A stretch of 64,000 nucleotides of DNA, from positions 1 to 64,000 of the forward strand of contig JASBVO010000009.1 in NCBI GenBank assembly GCA_029961105.1. The letters run 5' to 3'. Below, piece by piece: positions 52,145-61,096 of this stretch (the first letter of the stretch is position 1; each line of letters starts with the position of its first letter). The notes beneath the pieces are model-generated. The model searched no databases and had not been told where the DNA came from. It saw only the letters and a list, made by a program, of their open reading frames with translations. The position numbers were made by a program, and so were the translations under genes. Source of the DNA: Micrococcus sp. GTDB lineage: Bacteria > Actinomycetota > Actinomycetes > Actinomycetales > Micrococcaceae.

Positions 52145-54721
52145 GTGTCCAGCCAGAACATCACCCGTGCCGAGGCCCAGCAGCGCGCCCAGGCCCTGTC
52201 CGTGGAGTCCTATGACGTCGTCCTGGACGTCACCGGCGACGGCGACCACTTCCGCTCGGCGACCACGGTCGCCTTCACGGCGGCGCCCGAGGCGGTCGGC
52301 ACCAGCACGTTCATCGACTTCGTCTCCACCCAGGCGCCCACCGTCACCCTCAACGGCACCGTACTGGACGCGGACGCCTTCGACGGCACGCGCATCACGG
52401 TGGGCCCGCTGGCCGAGCACAACACGCTCGTGGTGGACGGCCTGGCGGACTACATGAACACCGGCGAGGGCCTGCACCGGTTCGTGGACCCGGTGGACGA
52501 GGAGACCTACCTCTACACCCAGTTCGAGGTCCCGGACTCCCGGCGCATGTTCGCCGTGTTCGAGCAGCCGGACCTCAAGGCCACCTTCACCTTCACGGTG
52601 ACCGCCCCGGACCACTGGACCGTGGTCTCCAACTCCCCCACCCCGGAGCCGGTCCGGGCCGGGGAGGGCACCGCCACGTGGTCCTTCTCCCCCACCCCGC
52701 GGATCTCCTCCTACATCACCGCGCTGATCGCCGGTCCGTACAAGTCCACGCACTCTGAGCTCACGAGTTCGGACGGCCGGACCATCCCGCTGGGCGCCTA
52801 CTGCCGCGCCTCGCTGTTCGAGTACCTGGATGCCGAGAACATCTTCGAGCTCACCCGCCAGGGCTTCGAGTTCTACGAGTCCCAGTTCGGCACGCCGTAC
52901 CCGTTCGAGAAGTACGACCAGCTGTTCGTGCCCGAGTTCAACGCCGGAGCCATGGAGAACGCCGGGGCCGTCACGTTCCTGGAGAACTACGTCTTCCGCT
53001 CCACCGTGCCCGAGGCGATGGTCGAGCGCCGGGCGATCACCATCCTGCACGAGCTGGCCCACATGTGGTTCGGGGACCTGGTGACCATGCGCTGGTGGAA
53101 CGACCTGTGGTTGAACGAGTCCTTCGCCGAGTTCATGTCCACCCTGGCCGCCGCCGAGAACACGAAGTACACCGGCGCCTGGACCACGTTCTCCTCGATG
53201 GAGAAGAACTGGGCCTACCGCCAGGACCAGCTCTCCTCCACCCACCCCATCAAGGCCGAGATCCGGGACCTGGACGACGTGCTGGTGAACTTCGACGGCA
53301 TCACCTACGCCAAGGGCGCCTCCGTGCTGCGCCAGCTGGTCGCGTGGGTGGGCCAGGAGAACTTCATGGCCGGGGTGCGCGAGTACTTCGGCAAGCACGC
53401 CTGGTCCAACACCGAGCTGCCGGACCTGATGCGCGAGCTGGAGGCCTCCTCCGGCCGTGACCTGTCCGAGTGGACCCACCAGTGGCTGGAGACCTCGGGG
53501 GTCAACACCCTGGCCGTGGAGGTGGACGCCGAGGAGTCCGCCGACGGCGCCATCACCTCCCTGCGCCTGCGCCAGTCCGCGCCAGGGCCCGACCAGCCCG
53601 GGGACGCGATCCTGCGCCCGCACCGGATGGCCGTGGGCTTCTACTCCGCCGACGAGTCCGGCCGCCTGGTGCGCACCGACCGTTTCGAGCTGGACGTGGA
53701 CGACGAGGTGACCGAGGTGACCGAGGCCGTCGGCAGGCCCCGCCCCGACCTGATCCTGCCCAACGACGACGACCTGGCGTACGCGAAGATCCGGCTGGAC
53801 TCCGCCTCCTGGCAGACCGCCGCCACGCGCCTGAAGGACGTGGCGGATTCCCTGCCGCGCACCCTGCTGTGGGGCGCGGCCTGGGACGCCACGCGGGACG
53901 CGGAGGCCACCGCAGGCTGGTTCACCGACCTGGTGCTGGCCAACATCGGCTACGAGCAGGACTCCTCCGTGGTGCAGACCCTGCTGCGCCAGCTGGCCAC
54001 CGCCCTGTCCCAGTACGCCGCCGAGTCCCACGCCCCGGCGCTGCGCGAGTCCGCCGCGGGCCGGCTACTGGAACTGGCCCGGGCCGCCGAGCCGGGATCG
54101 GACAACCAACTGCAGTTCGTCAAGGCCTTCGCCCTGCACGCCCGCTCCGAGTCCCAGCTGGACACGCTGACGGCCCTGCACTCGGGTGCCGAGAAGCTGG
54201 CCGGCCTGGACCTGAACACGGACCTGAAGTGGGAGATGCTCACGGGCCTGGCGGCCGGCTGCCGCGCCGGCGAGGCCGAGATCGCCGCGGCCGAGGCCGC
54301 CGACCCCACCGCGACCGGCGCGCTGGCCGCGGCCCAGGCCCGCGCCGCCGTCGGGACCGCGGAGGCGAAGCAGACCGCCTGGGACCAGGTGGTCTCCGGC
54401 TCCCTGTCCAACACGACGCAGCGCAACGTGATCCAGGGGTTCAACCGCGTGCACGACCCGGCCCTGCTGGCCCCGTTCGCCCCCCGGTTCTTCGAGACCG
54501 TGGAGGGGCTGTGGGCGTCCCGGTCGCACGAGATGGCCGAGTCCGCGGCGATCGGGCTGTTCCCGGGCGCACAGGTCTCCCAGGACACCGTCGACGCCGC
54601 GGACGAGCTGGTGGCCCGGTCCCGGCAGGCCCAGCCGGCGCTGTCCCGCACGGTGGCCGAGTCCCGTGACGAGACGGTGCGTGCCCTCGCGGCGCGGAAG
54701 GTGGACGCGGCGGGCCGCTGA
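52145..54721 (+). CDS. pepN: Aminopeptidase N (M1 family)
   Basis: An 858-residue zinc aminopeptidase. The substrate motif is GAMENAGAV (about residue 268) and the zinc site is HELAHMWFGDLV with the second Glu in LNESFAEF. The C-terminal half is an all-helical ERAP1-type domain. It releases N-terminal residues of peptides in the cytoplasm. The GTG start follows GGAGG with a 4-base gap. Convergent with fdhD across a long hairpin. Confidence 0.97.
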   Translation: MSSQNITRAEAQQRAQALSVESYDVVLDVTGDGDHFRSATTVAFTAAPEAVGTSTFIDFVSTQAPTVTLNGTVLDADAFDGTRITVGPLAEHNTLVVDGLADYMNTGEGLHRFVDPVDEETYLYTQFEVPDSRRMFAVFEQPDLKATFTFTVTAPDHWTVVSNSPTPEPVRAGEGTATWSFSPTPRISSYITALIAGPYKSTHSELTSSDGRTIPLGAYCRASLFEYLDAENIFELTRQGFEFYESQFGTPYPFEKYDQLFVPEFNAGAMENAGAVTFLENYVFRSTVPEAMVERRAITILHELAHMWFGDLVTMRWWNDLWLNESFAEFMSTLAAAENTKYTGAWTTFSSMEKNWAYRQDQLSSTHPIKAEIRDLDDVLVNFDGITYAKGASVLRQLVAWVGQENFMAGVREYFGKHAWSNTELPDLMRELEASSGRDLSEWTHQWLETSGVNTLAVEVDAEESADGAITSLRLRQSAPGPDQPGDAILRPHRMAVGFYSADESGRLVRTDRFELDVDDEVTEVTEAVGRPRPDLILPNDDDLAYAKIRLDSASWQTAATRLKDVADSLPRTLLWGAAWDATRDAEATAGWFTDLVLANIGYEQDSSVVQTLLRQLATALSQYAAESHAPALRESAAGRLLELARAAEPGSDNQLQFVKAFALHARSESQLDTLTALHSGAEKLAGLDLNTDLKWEMLTGLAAGCRAGEAEIAAAEAADPTATGALAAAQARAAVGTAEAKQTAWDQVVSGSLSNTTQRNVIQGFNRVHDPALLAPFAPRFFETVEGLWASRSHEMAESAAIGLFPGAQVSQDTVDAADELVARSRQAQPALSRTVAESRDETVRALAARKVDAAGR

Positions 54722-54738
54722 GGGGTTTCTCGCCGCCC

Positions 54739-54797
54739 TTCCCGGGTCGCATGTCATGGGTGCTCGACCCCAGGACCCATGGAATGTGACCCGGGAA
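54739..54797. terminator. Bidirectional terminator between pepN and fdhD
   Basis: Arms 54739-54752 and 54784-54797 pair over 14 bp (one G-U), and an inner ATGGGT/ACCCAT 6-bp stem extends the hairpin. It sits between convergent stop codons at 54721 and 54817. Confidence 0.75.
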
Positions 54798-54816
54798 CCG
54801 CCGGGCGGGGAACGCC

Positions 54817-55698
54817 CTAGCGTTCCGCGCGGGCCCCGCGCTCCGGAACGGGCACCGGGTCCGTGCCGGCCGCCAGGATGCGCTGCTCGCCGGCGTAGAT
54901 GACGAACCGCTCGCCGCGCACGAAGCCGGCCAGCGTCATCCCCGCCTCCCGGGCCAGGTCCACGGCGAGCGACGACGGCGCGGAGACCGAGGCGAGCATC
55001 GGCACCCCCGCCATCAGGGCCTTCTGGGTCAGCTCGAAGCTGGCACGGCCGGAGACCATGAGCACGTGCCCGGACAGCGGGAGCATGTCCTGCAGCAGCG
55101 CCCAGCCGAGCACCTTGTCCACCGCGTTGTGCCGGCCGACGTCCTCGCGGACCGCCACCAGCTCACCGGTCAGTGCGTCGAACAGGCCGGCGGCGTGCAG
55201 TCCACCGGTTCGGTCGAAGACCTTCTGGCGCTCCCGCAGCACCTCCGGCAGGGACAACACCAGGTCCTCGGTGATGGTCATCGGGTCCTCCGCCACCGGA
55301 AACCGGGTGGTGGTGCGCACGGAGTCGATGCTGGTGCGCCCGCACAGCCCGCAGGCACTGGTCATCAGCACGTGGCGTTCCAGCGCCGGGGCGGGCGCGG
55401 TGACTCCCGGGGCCAGGACGACGTCCACCGTGTTGTCCGTCTCCTCGGAGCCCGGGCCGAAGTCCCGGGCGCAGTAGCGGATCGAGGACACCTCCTCAGC
55501 CCGACCGATCAGCCCCTCGCTGAGCAGGAAGCCCACGGCCAGGGAGAAGTCCTCGGTGGGAGTGCGCATGGTCACCGCCAGGCGCCGGCCGTTCACCCGG
55601 ATCTCCAGCGGCTCCTCCGCGGCCAGCACGTCCGCCCGCGCCTCGCGCCGTCCGTCCTTGACGCGCACCACCCGGACCCGCGATTCACTCCTGCCCAT
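54817..55698 (-). CDS. fdhD: Formate dehydrogenase accessory sulfurtransferase FdhD
   Basis: A 293-residue protein that passes sulfur from a cysteine desulfurase to the molybdenum cofactor of formate dehydrogenase. The essential CxxC loop is SACGLCGR (C116 and C119); other family parts are RTPTEDFSLAVGFLLSEG and REDVGRHNAVDKVLG. The ATG at 55698 begins MGRSESRVRV, which fits relatives; ATG 55707 would add three residues. No formate dehydrogenase is in the window, but the adjacent Moco island fits this role. Confidence 0.95.
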   Translation of the reverse strand: MGRSESRVRVVRVKDGRREARADVLAAEEPLEIRVNGRRLAVTMRTPTEDFSLAVGFLLSEGLIGRAEEVSSIRYCARDFGPGSEETDNTVDVVLAPGVTAPAPALERHVLMTSACGLCGRTSIDSVRTTTRFPVAEDPMTITEDLVLSLPEVLRERQKVFDRTGGLHAAGLFDALTGELVAVREDVGRHNAVDKVLGWALLQDMLPLSGHVLMVSGRASFELTQKALMAGVPMLASVSAPSSLAVDLAREAGMTLAGFVRGERFVIYAGEQRILAAGTDPVPVPERGARAER

Positions 55699-55824
55699 GA
55701 CACCCATGATCCACCCCCGGCCGGTGCGCCGCCACCGGCCGGCCGTCCGCCGCCGGGACGACGAGGACCGGGGACTCCCAGGACCGGGGACGTCGGCACG
55801 GCGGTGGACACCGCCGTCGGTGAC

Positions 55825-56658
55825 CTAGCCGCCCCGGCCGATGCGCGCCGCGAGGTCGGCGGTCCGGGCCGGGTCCAGCACCGCGGCCGGATGTGGCCCG
55901 GCGGCGTGCAGCCGGGACCGCAGCTCCTCCGGGTCCTGTACCGCGAGCGCGCCGCCGACGGCCAGCACGACGTTGCCGGTGTCCAGGCGTTCCAGCAGGG
56001 TGGCGTCGGCCAGGGCCCAGGCACCGGTCAGGCCGGTCTCGACGGCCGCACTCTCCAGGGCGCGGGCCTGCCGGGCGAGGAACCGCAGGCCGGCATCGTC
56101 TCCGATGTTGACCAGCAGCACTCCCCGTGCGGTCAGTCGGCCCAGGAGTTCGGAGTAGAACCGCTCCCCGGTGAGGTGGGAGGCGGCGTCCGCCCCGGTG
56201 TCGATGTCGAGCACGATCGCCTCGTACCGCCCCTGGGGGAGGTGCGCCAGCTCCTCGCGGGCATCACCGATCACCACGGACAGCTCCGTCCCCTCGGGCA
56301 GGGGCAGTTCGGAGGTCACGAATGACGGCAGTTCCCGGTCCAGGTCCACGACGGTCTGGACCGAGCCGGGACGGGTGGCCTGCACGTAGCGCGGCAGGGT
56401 GAGCGCCCCGGCACCGAGGTGGAGGATGCGGATCGGCTCGGCCGACGGCCAGCAGACGTCGAGGACGTTGGCCATGCGGCGCAGGTACTCGTACCGGATC
56501 CGGGCGGGCTCCGCCAGGTCCACGTGGGACTGGACCGCCCCGCCGATCTCCAGGACCCAGCCGTCATCGTGCTCGTCCGGGATGATCCGGGCCCGCTCAC
56601 CGGACACGCTTAGGTGGATACTGCGGCCAGTGGGGGTTCGTGCGTCGCGGGAGGCCAT
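55825..56658 (-). CDS. Spermidine synthase-like methyltransferase-fold protein
   Basis: A 277-residue protein with the polyamine-synthase/SAM-methyltransferase fold. The ligand loop is ILHLGAGALTLPRYV (about residue 78-92), followed by VVDLDRELPSFV and IGDAREELAHL, with DIDTGAD in place of the spermidine-synthase catalytic region. In many actinobacteria such proteins lack the true putrescine-aminopropyl site, so spermidine synthesis is doubtful. It stands between fdhD and the moeB gene, divergent from the latter. Confidence 0.88.
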   Translation of the reverse strand: MASRDARTPTGRSIHLSVSGERARIIPDEHDDGWVLEIGGAVQSHVDLAEPARIRYEYLRRMANVLDVCWPSAEPIRILHLGAGALTLPRYVQATRPGSVQTVVDLDRELPSFVTSELPLPEGTELSVVIGDAREELAHLPQGRYEAIVLDIDTGADAASHLTGERFYSELLGRLTARGVLLVNIGDDAGLRFLARQARALESAAVETGLTGAWALADATLLERLDTGNVVLAVGGALAVQDPEELRSRLHAAGPHPAAVLDPARTADLAARIGRGG

Positions 56659-56732
56659 CAGGCTATTGTGTCAGCCCGGTGCGCACCGCCGGCTCGGGCC
56701 CGGACCCACGCCCATCGCACTAGGGTGGGACC

Positions 56733-57896
56733 ATGTCGACCGCACACCCGTCCGAGCGCACCGTGCGCCAGCGGACCCTGCCGCAGGTGGGGGACTCCGG
56801 CCAGCAACTGCTGGCCGGCGCCTCGGTGGCGGTGGTGGGGGCCGGCGGGCTGGGCTCGCCGGTCATCCAGTACCTCGCCGCCGCCGGCATCGGCACCCTG
56901 CACGTCATCGACGACGACCGCGTGGAGCCCAGCAACCTCAACCGGCAGACCCTGCACGGGGTGGACACCCTCGGGGCGCTGAAGACCGAGGGCGCGGTGG
57001 CGGCCGCAGCACGCCTGTCCCCCGAGACCACCGTGGTCACCCACCCCGTGCGCCTCACCGACGCCAACGCGGCCGAGCTGCTGGGACGGGCCGATGTCAT
57101 CATCGACGGCAGCGACTCCTTCGCCACCCGGTTCATCGTGCACCGCGCCGCCCTCGCCCTGGGCCGGCCCGTCGTCTTCGGCGCCCTGTTCCAGTGGAAC
57201 GCCCAGGTCACCGTGTTCTGGTCCGCCCCGCCCGCCGGCTCCGGACTGACCCCCGTGGTGCTGACCGACGTGTTCCCGGACAATGCCGCGACCCACGCCT
57301 CGCCCGGCTGCGCCGAGGCCGGGGTGCTGGGCGCCGTCGTCGGGATCACCGGCTCCTTCCTGGCCCTGGAGGCGATCAAGCTCATCCTGGGCACCGGCCG
57401 CCCACTGGTGGGCCGGATGCTGCTCCTGGACGGGCTCGCCGGCACCACCGCCGAGATCCCGCTCGCCGGCGGTGCGGTCCCGACGCCCGCCGCGTCCGTC
57501 GCACAGGCCGCCTCCGGTCCGCAGCCGGCGGCCTCGGACCCGGCGGAGGGCCGCGCGGAACCCGGGCCGGTGGCCCCCGAGAGGGTGCCCGCGGGGGCGG
57601 TGTGGCTCGACGTCCGCCGCCCGGACGAGAGCGCCGCGCGCCCGGGGCCCGCCGGCACCGTGCTGCTCCCCCTGGACCGGGTGCTGCGCCTGGACCACGG
57701 CCCGGACACTCCGGTGCCGGCGGGCCACCCGCTGGCCGGCCTCGATCCGAGCCGCCCCCTGCTGCCGTTCTGCGCCGCCGGCCCGCGCAGCGCGACCGCC
57801 GCCCGGCACCTGGCCGGGCTCGGCTGGACGGTGGTTGGATACCTCGACGGCGGGCTGCCGGACTCCGTGACCACGCCTGGGGCGGCCCGTGGCTGA
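56733..57896 (+). CDS. moeB: MoeB-type adenylyltransferase fused to a rhodanese domain
   Basis: A 387-residue ThiF/MoeB/E1-like enzyme that activates the MoaD C-terminus with ATP. The nucleotide loop is VVGAGGLGSP (residues 35-43), with D60 in HVIDDDRVEPSNLNRQ and the conserved HASPGCAEAGVLG. A rhodanese domain (about 288-387) has its active Cys in LLPFCAAGPRS (C347), so the protein may carry both activation and sulfur transfer, as in MoeZ/MOCS3. The zinc CxxC pairs of E. coli MoeB are not seen. Stop overlaps the moeA start by eight bases. Confidence 0.94.
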   Translation: MSTAHPSERTVRQRTLPQVGDSGQQLLAGASVAVVGAGGLGSPVIQYLAAAGIGTLHVIDDDRVEPSNLNRQTLHGVDTLGALKTEGAVAAAARLSPETTVVTHPVRLTDANAAELLGRADVIIDGSDSFATRFIVHRAALALGRPVVFGALFQWNAQVTVFWSAPPAGSGLTPVVLTDVFPDNAATHASPGCAEAGVLGAVVGITGSFLALEAIKLILGTGRPLVGRMLLLDGLAGTTAEIPLAGGAVPTPAASVAQAASGPQPAASDPAEGRAEPGPVAPERVPAGAVWLDVRRPDESAARPGPAGTVLLPLDRVLRLDHGPDTPVPAGHPLAGLDPSRPLLPFCAAGPRSATAARHLAGLGWTVVGYLDGGLPDSVTTPGAARG

Positions 57897-59247
57897 GTTC
57901 GACTACGTGCCGGTCGCCCGGCACCAGGAGCGCGTCCTGCGCGTGGTCCCCGTCCTGCCCGAGGAGCCGGTCCCCCTCCAGGCCGCCGCAGGGCGCACCC
58001 TGGCCCGGGACGCCGTCGCGGCCCTGGACCTGCCGCCCTGGGACAACTCGGCCATGGACGGCTACGCCGTCCGCTCCCCGGACGCCGCCTCGGCCTCCAC
58101 GCACTCTCCCGTGCGGCTGGACGTCGTGGCCGAGCTGCCCGCCGGCACCGACCTGGACCCGCCGCTGGCACCGGGGCAGGCGGCCCGCATCATGACCGGC
58201 GCGCCCATGCCCACGGACGCGGACGCCGTCGTGCCCCTGGAGGACACCGTGGGCTGGGACCCGGCCGCGCCCACCGCCGGGACGACCCAGCCGGACCACG
58301 TGCGGCTGGGCTCGCCCGTCACCGCCGGACGGCACGTCCGCCCCCGCGGCGACGACGTCCGCACCGGACACCGGGTGGCTGCCGCCGGGCAGGAGCTCAC
58401 CCCGCACCGGCTCTCAGCGGTCGCCGCCGCCGGCATCGCGGAGGTGACGGTGCGCCGCCGCCCGCGCGTGGTGGTGGTCAGCACCGGCAGCGAGCTGGTC
58501 GCTCCGGGTGAGCCCGTGCGCCGCGGCCAGATCCCGGACTCGAACTCCCATCTGCTTGCCGCCCTCGTCCGCGCTGGCGGCGGCGACGTCGTCCATCGCG
58601 GGCAGGTCTCCGACGACCCGGATGAACTGCGGGGCCTGCTGGAGTCGACGGCGGCCATCAGCGACGCGGTGATCGTCACCGGCGGGGCCAGCGTCGGCGC
58701 GCATGACGTCGCCCGTCTCGTCCTGGCCCCGGACGCCGCCGGAGGGGTGCCGCTGGACCGCGCCGCGCAGGCCGGCCCCGCCGCTGACGCCGGCCCCGCC
58801 ACCGCGGCACCGGACGCGGACGAGTCCGCGGTCCGCTTCGAGCGGGTCGCCGTGCAGCCGGGCAAGCCCCAGGGCTTCGGGCTGCTGGCCGACGGCCGGC
58901 CCGTGTGGTCCCTGCCCGGCAACCCGGTCAGCGCGTGGGTGAGCTACCTGGTGTTCGTCGAACCGGGGCTGCTGGCGATGCAGGGCCGGGCGCGGCCGCT
59001 GGCGGACTGGCAGCCCGTCACCACGGAGGACGGCTGGCGCTCGCCGCCCCGGCGCGAGCAGTTCGTCCCGGTCCGGGTGGTGTCCGCCCCGGGCGAGCCG
59101 GTGCGGGTGGCCCAGGCGACAGAACGCGGTTCGGGTTCCCACCTGGCCGGGCGGATGGCCCACGCCACCGGCCTGGCCCGGGTCCCGGCCGACACGACCG
59201 AGGTGTCCGCCGGGGACACCGTCCTCTACCGAGCCCTGGAGGCCTGA
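57889..59247 (+). CDS. moeA: Molybdopterin molybdenumtransferase MoeA
   Basis: A 452-residue enzyme inserting molybdate into adenylylated molybdopterin. Motifs are PPWDNSAMDGYAV, PAGTDLDPPLAPGQAARIMTGAPMP (split: residues about 84-108), VVVVSTGSELV with the SNSHLL loop, and the final domain PGNPVSAWVSYLVF. GTG start overlaps moeB. An acidic insertion near 280-320 (AAQAGPAADAGPA) is longer than usual. Coupled to moaC through a one-base stop/start overlap. Confidence 0.96.
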   Translation: MAEFDYVPVARHQERVLRVVPVLPEEPVPLQAAAGRTLARDAVAALDLPPWDNSAMDGYAVRSPDAASASTHSPVRLDVVAELPAGTDLDPPLAPGQAARIMTGAPMPTDADAVVPLEDTVGWDPAAPTAGTTQPDHVRLGSPVTAGRHVRPRGDDVRTGHRVAAAGQELTPHRLSAVAAAGIAEVTVRRRPRVVVVSTGSELVAPGEPVRRGQIPDSNSHLLAALVRAGGGDVVHRGQVSDDPDELRGLLESTAAISDAVIVTGGASVGAHDVARLVLAPDAAGGVPLDRAAQAGPAADAGPATAAPDADESAVRFERVAVQPGKPQGFGLLADGRPVWSLPGNPVSAWVSYLVFVEPGLLAMQGRARPLADWQPVTTEDGWRSPPRREQFVPVRVVSAPGEPVRVAQATERGSGSHLAGRMAHATGLARVPADTTEVSAGDTVLYRALEA

Positions 59248-59780
59248 TGACCGCCCCTGAACACCCCACGACGGACACGGCGGCTCGCACCGCCTCCGGT
59301 GCGGACGGCTTCACCCACCTGGACGGTGACGGCTCCGCCCGGATGGTGGACGTCACCGCCAAGTCCCCCACCGTGCGCAGCGCCACCGCCGAGGCCACGG
59401 TGCTGGTCTCCCCCGAGGTCCTGGCCGCGCTCACCGGCGGCACCGTGCCCAAGGGCGATGTCTGGGCGGTGGCCCGGATCGCCGGCATCCAGGCCGCCAA
59501 GCGGTGCGCCGAGCTGCTGCCGCTGGCGCACGTGATCGGCGTGCACGGCGCCACCGTGGACTTCGAGGTCGGCCAGGGCCGCATCCGGATCGTCGCCACC
59601 GCCCGGACCGCGGACCGCACCGGGGTGGAAATGGAGGCGATGACCGCCGCCTCCGTGGCCGGACTGGCCATGGTGGACATGGTCAAGGGCCTGGACCGTT
59701 CGGTCGAGCTGACCGGGATCCGGCTGCTGGAGAAGACGGGCGGCCGTTCGGGGACCTGGCGGCGGGATGACCGCGCGTGA
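59247..59780 (+). CDS. moaC: Cyclic pyranopterin monophosphate synthase MoaC
   Basis: A 177-residue enzyme making cPMP from the MoaA product. Family segments are DGSARMVDVTAKSPTVRSATA, KGDVWAVARIAGIQAAKR, LLPLAHVIG and GVEMEAMTAASVAGLAMVDMVK (short parts across residues 30-160). The 30-residue N-terminus is an extension beyond E. coli MoaC. ATG overlaps the moeA stop by one base. Its stop overlaps the mobA start by 14 bases. Confidence 0.96.
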   Translation: MTAPEHPTTDTAARTASGADGFTHLDGDGSARMVDVTAKSPTVRSATAEATVLVSPEVLAALTGGTVPKGDVWAVARIAGIQAAKRCAELLPLAHVIGVHGATVDFEVGQGRIRIVATARTADRTGVEMEAMTAASVAGLAMVDMVKGLDRSVELTGIRLLEKTGGRSGTWRRDDRA

Positions 59781-60771
59781 CATGACCGCCCCTACGGAGG
59801 TCTCCCCGAACCCGCAGCTGACCGCGGTCATCCTCTCCGGCGGCGCCTCCCGGCGCATGGGCCGGGACAAGGCCACGCTGGAACTCGACGGCGTCTCCCT
59901 CCTGGAGCGCACCGCGGCCGCGGTGACGGCGGCCGGCGCGACGCGGATCGTCGTGGTCGGCGACCGTCCGGACGGCGCGCCGTCCCGGGGGCCGGCGAAG
60001 GCATCGGCCCTGGCCGGCGCCCGTTTCGTCCGCGAGGACCCGCCCCGCTCCGGCCCGGTACCGGCGCTGGAGGCGGCCTTGGCCGTCGTGGACACCCCGT
60101 GGATGCTGCTGGTGCCCTGTGACCTGGCGCGGCCGGCCGATGCCTGCCGCGCCCTGGTGCACGCCTTCGGGACGCCGGGACCGGGGACGGCCGGCACGTC
60201 GGGGCGGGACGGCGTCGTGGCCGTGGACGCGACCGGCCACCGTCAGCACCTGACCGCCCTCCTGGACGTGGCCGCCCTGCGCTCCGCCGCCCGGCCGGAT
60301 GTCACCCGCGTCCGGGAGAGGCTGGCCCCCCTCGAGCTCGGGGAGGTCCCGGAGCCTGCGGACGCCCCGGGACTCTGGGACGATATGGATACCCTCGAGG
60401 ACGTGGCCCGGATGCGGGCCGGACAAGGAGCCGCCGTGACGGACGACCAGAAGAACGAGGTGACCGGACTGCGGGAGTGGATGACCGCCGTCGTGACCGA
60501 GCTCGGCCTGCCCGAGGACGTGATCGTCCCGGAGCCCCTGCTGGACACGGCCCGGGACGTCGCCTACGGCGTGCTGCGTCCCGGGGCGCCGATGAGCACG
60601 TACCTGATCGGCGTGGCGCTGGGGCTGCAGCTGGCCGGGGCGGATTCCGGCGCCGGGACCGGCACCCACACTGGCACCGACGCCGACACCGCCCAGCGGA
60701 TCCGCGAGCTCACCGACCGGGTCCGTGACCTGGCCTCCCGGTACGACGCCGGCCCGGAAGGTGGGCACTGA
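59767..60771 (+). CDS. mobA: MobA-like nucleotidyltransferase fused to a DUF6457 domain
   Basis: A 334-residue protein. The N-terminal half (about 1-215) is a MobA-type transferase with LSGGASRRMGRDKATLELDG (motif LxGGxSxRMGxDK) and PWMLLVPCDLARP, which joins GMP or CMP to molybdopterin. The C-terminal half (about 225-334) is a DUF6457 domain (LREWMTAVVTELGLPED), common in actinobacteria and often a separate gene near Moco genes. The domain is of unknown function. Starts within moaC and ends one base into moaD. Confidence 0.93.
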   Translation: MTARDMTAPTEVSPNPQLTAVILSGGASRRMGRDKATLELDGVSLLERTAAAVTAAGATRIVVVGDRPDGAPSRGPAKASALAGARFVREDPPRSGPVPALEAALAVVDTPWMLLVPCDLARPADACRALVHAFGTPGPGTAGTSGRDGVVAVDATGHRQHLTALLDVAALRSAARPDVTRVRERLAPLELGEVPEPADAPGLWDDMDTLEDVARMRAGQGAAVTDDQKNEVTGLREWMTAVVTELGLPEDVIVPEPLLDTARDVAYGVLRPGAPMSTYLIGVALGLQLAGADSGAGTGTHTGTDADTAQRIRELTDRVRDLASRYDAGPEGGH

Positions 60772-61010
60772 TGGCCCGCGTCCGTCTGTTCGCCGGGGCC
60801 GCCGACATCCTCGGCGCCTCCGAGCTGCACCTCTCCGCCGCCACGGCGGGCGAACTCCGCGCGGCACTCACCCGGGATCACGGGGTCAGCGCCGAGCAGG
60901 TCATCACGAGGTGCTCGCTGCTGGTGGACGGGGTCCGCGCGGCCGGGGACGATCACCCCGTCGGGGAGGACTCCCTCGTCGACGTGCTGCCGCCCTTCGC
61001 CGGGGGCTGA
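60771..61010 (+). CDS. moaD: Molybdopterin synthase sulfur carrier subunit MoaD
   Basis: A 79-residue beta-grasp protein ending in the essential PPFAGG, whose terminal Gly-Gly is thiocarboxylated. VRLFAGAADILG opens the fold. Its start overlaps the mobA stop by one base. MoeB activates it; MoaE is its partner. Confidence 0.95.
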   Translation: MARVRLFAGAADILGASELHLSAATAGELRAALTRDHGVSAEQVITRCSLLVDGVRAAGDDHPVGEDSLVDVLPPFAGG

Positions 61011-61035
61011 GCCCCGGCTCCTGCCGCATCCGGCC

Positions 61036-61088
61036 GTCCGGACCGCCCGCTGGACTCCTCCGGGGCCTGCGGCGGGCGGGCGCCGGAC
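61036..61088. terminator. Bidirectional terminator between moaD and moaA
   Basis: Outer arms GTCCGG/CCGGAC (61036-61041 with 61083-61088) and inner arms CCGCCCGC/GCGGGCGG (61043-61050 with 61072-61079) build one hairpin between the convergent stop codons. A second 7-bp hairpin overlaps the moaD stop. Confidence 0.5.
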
Positions 61089-61096
61089 CGGACCGG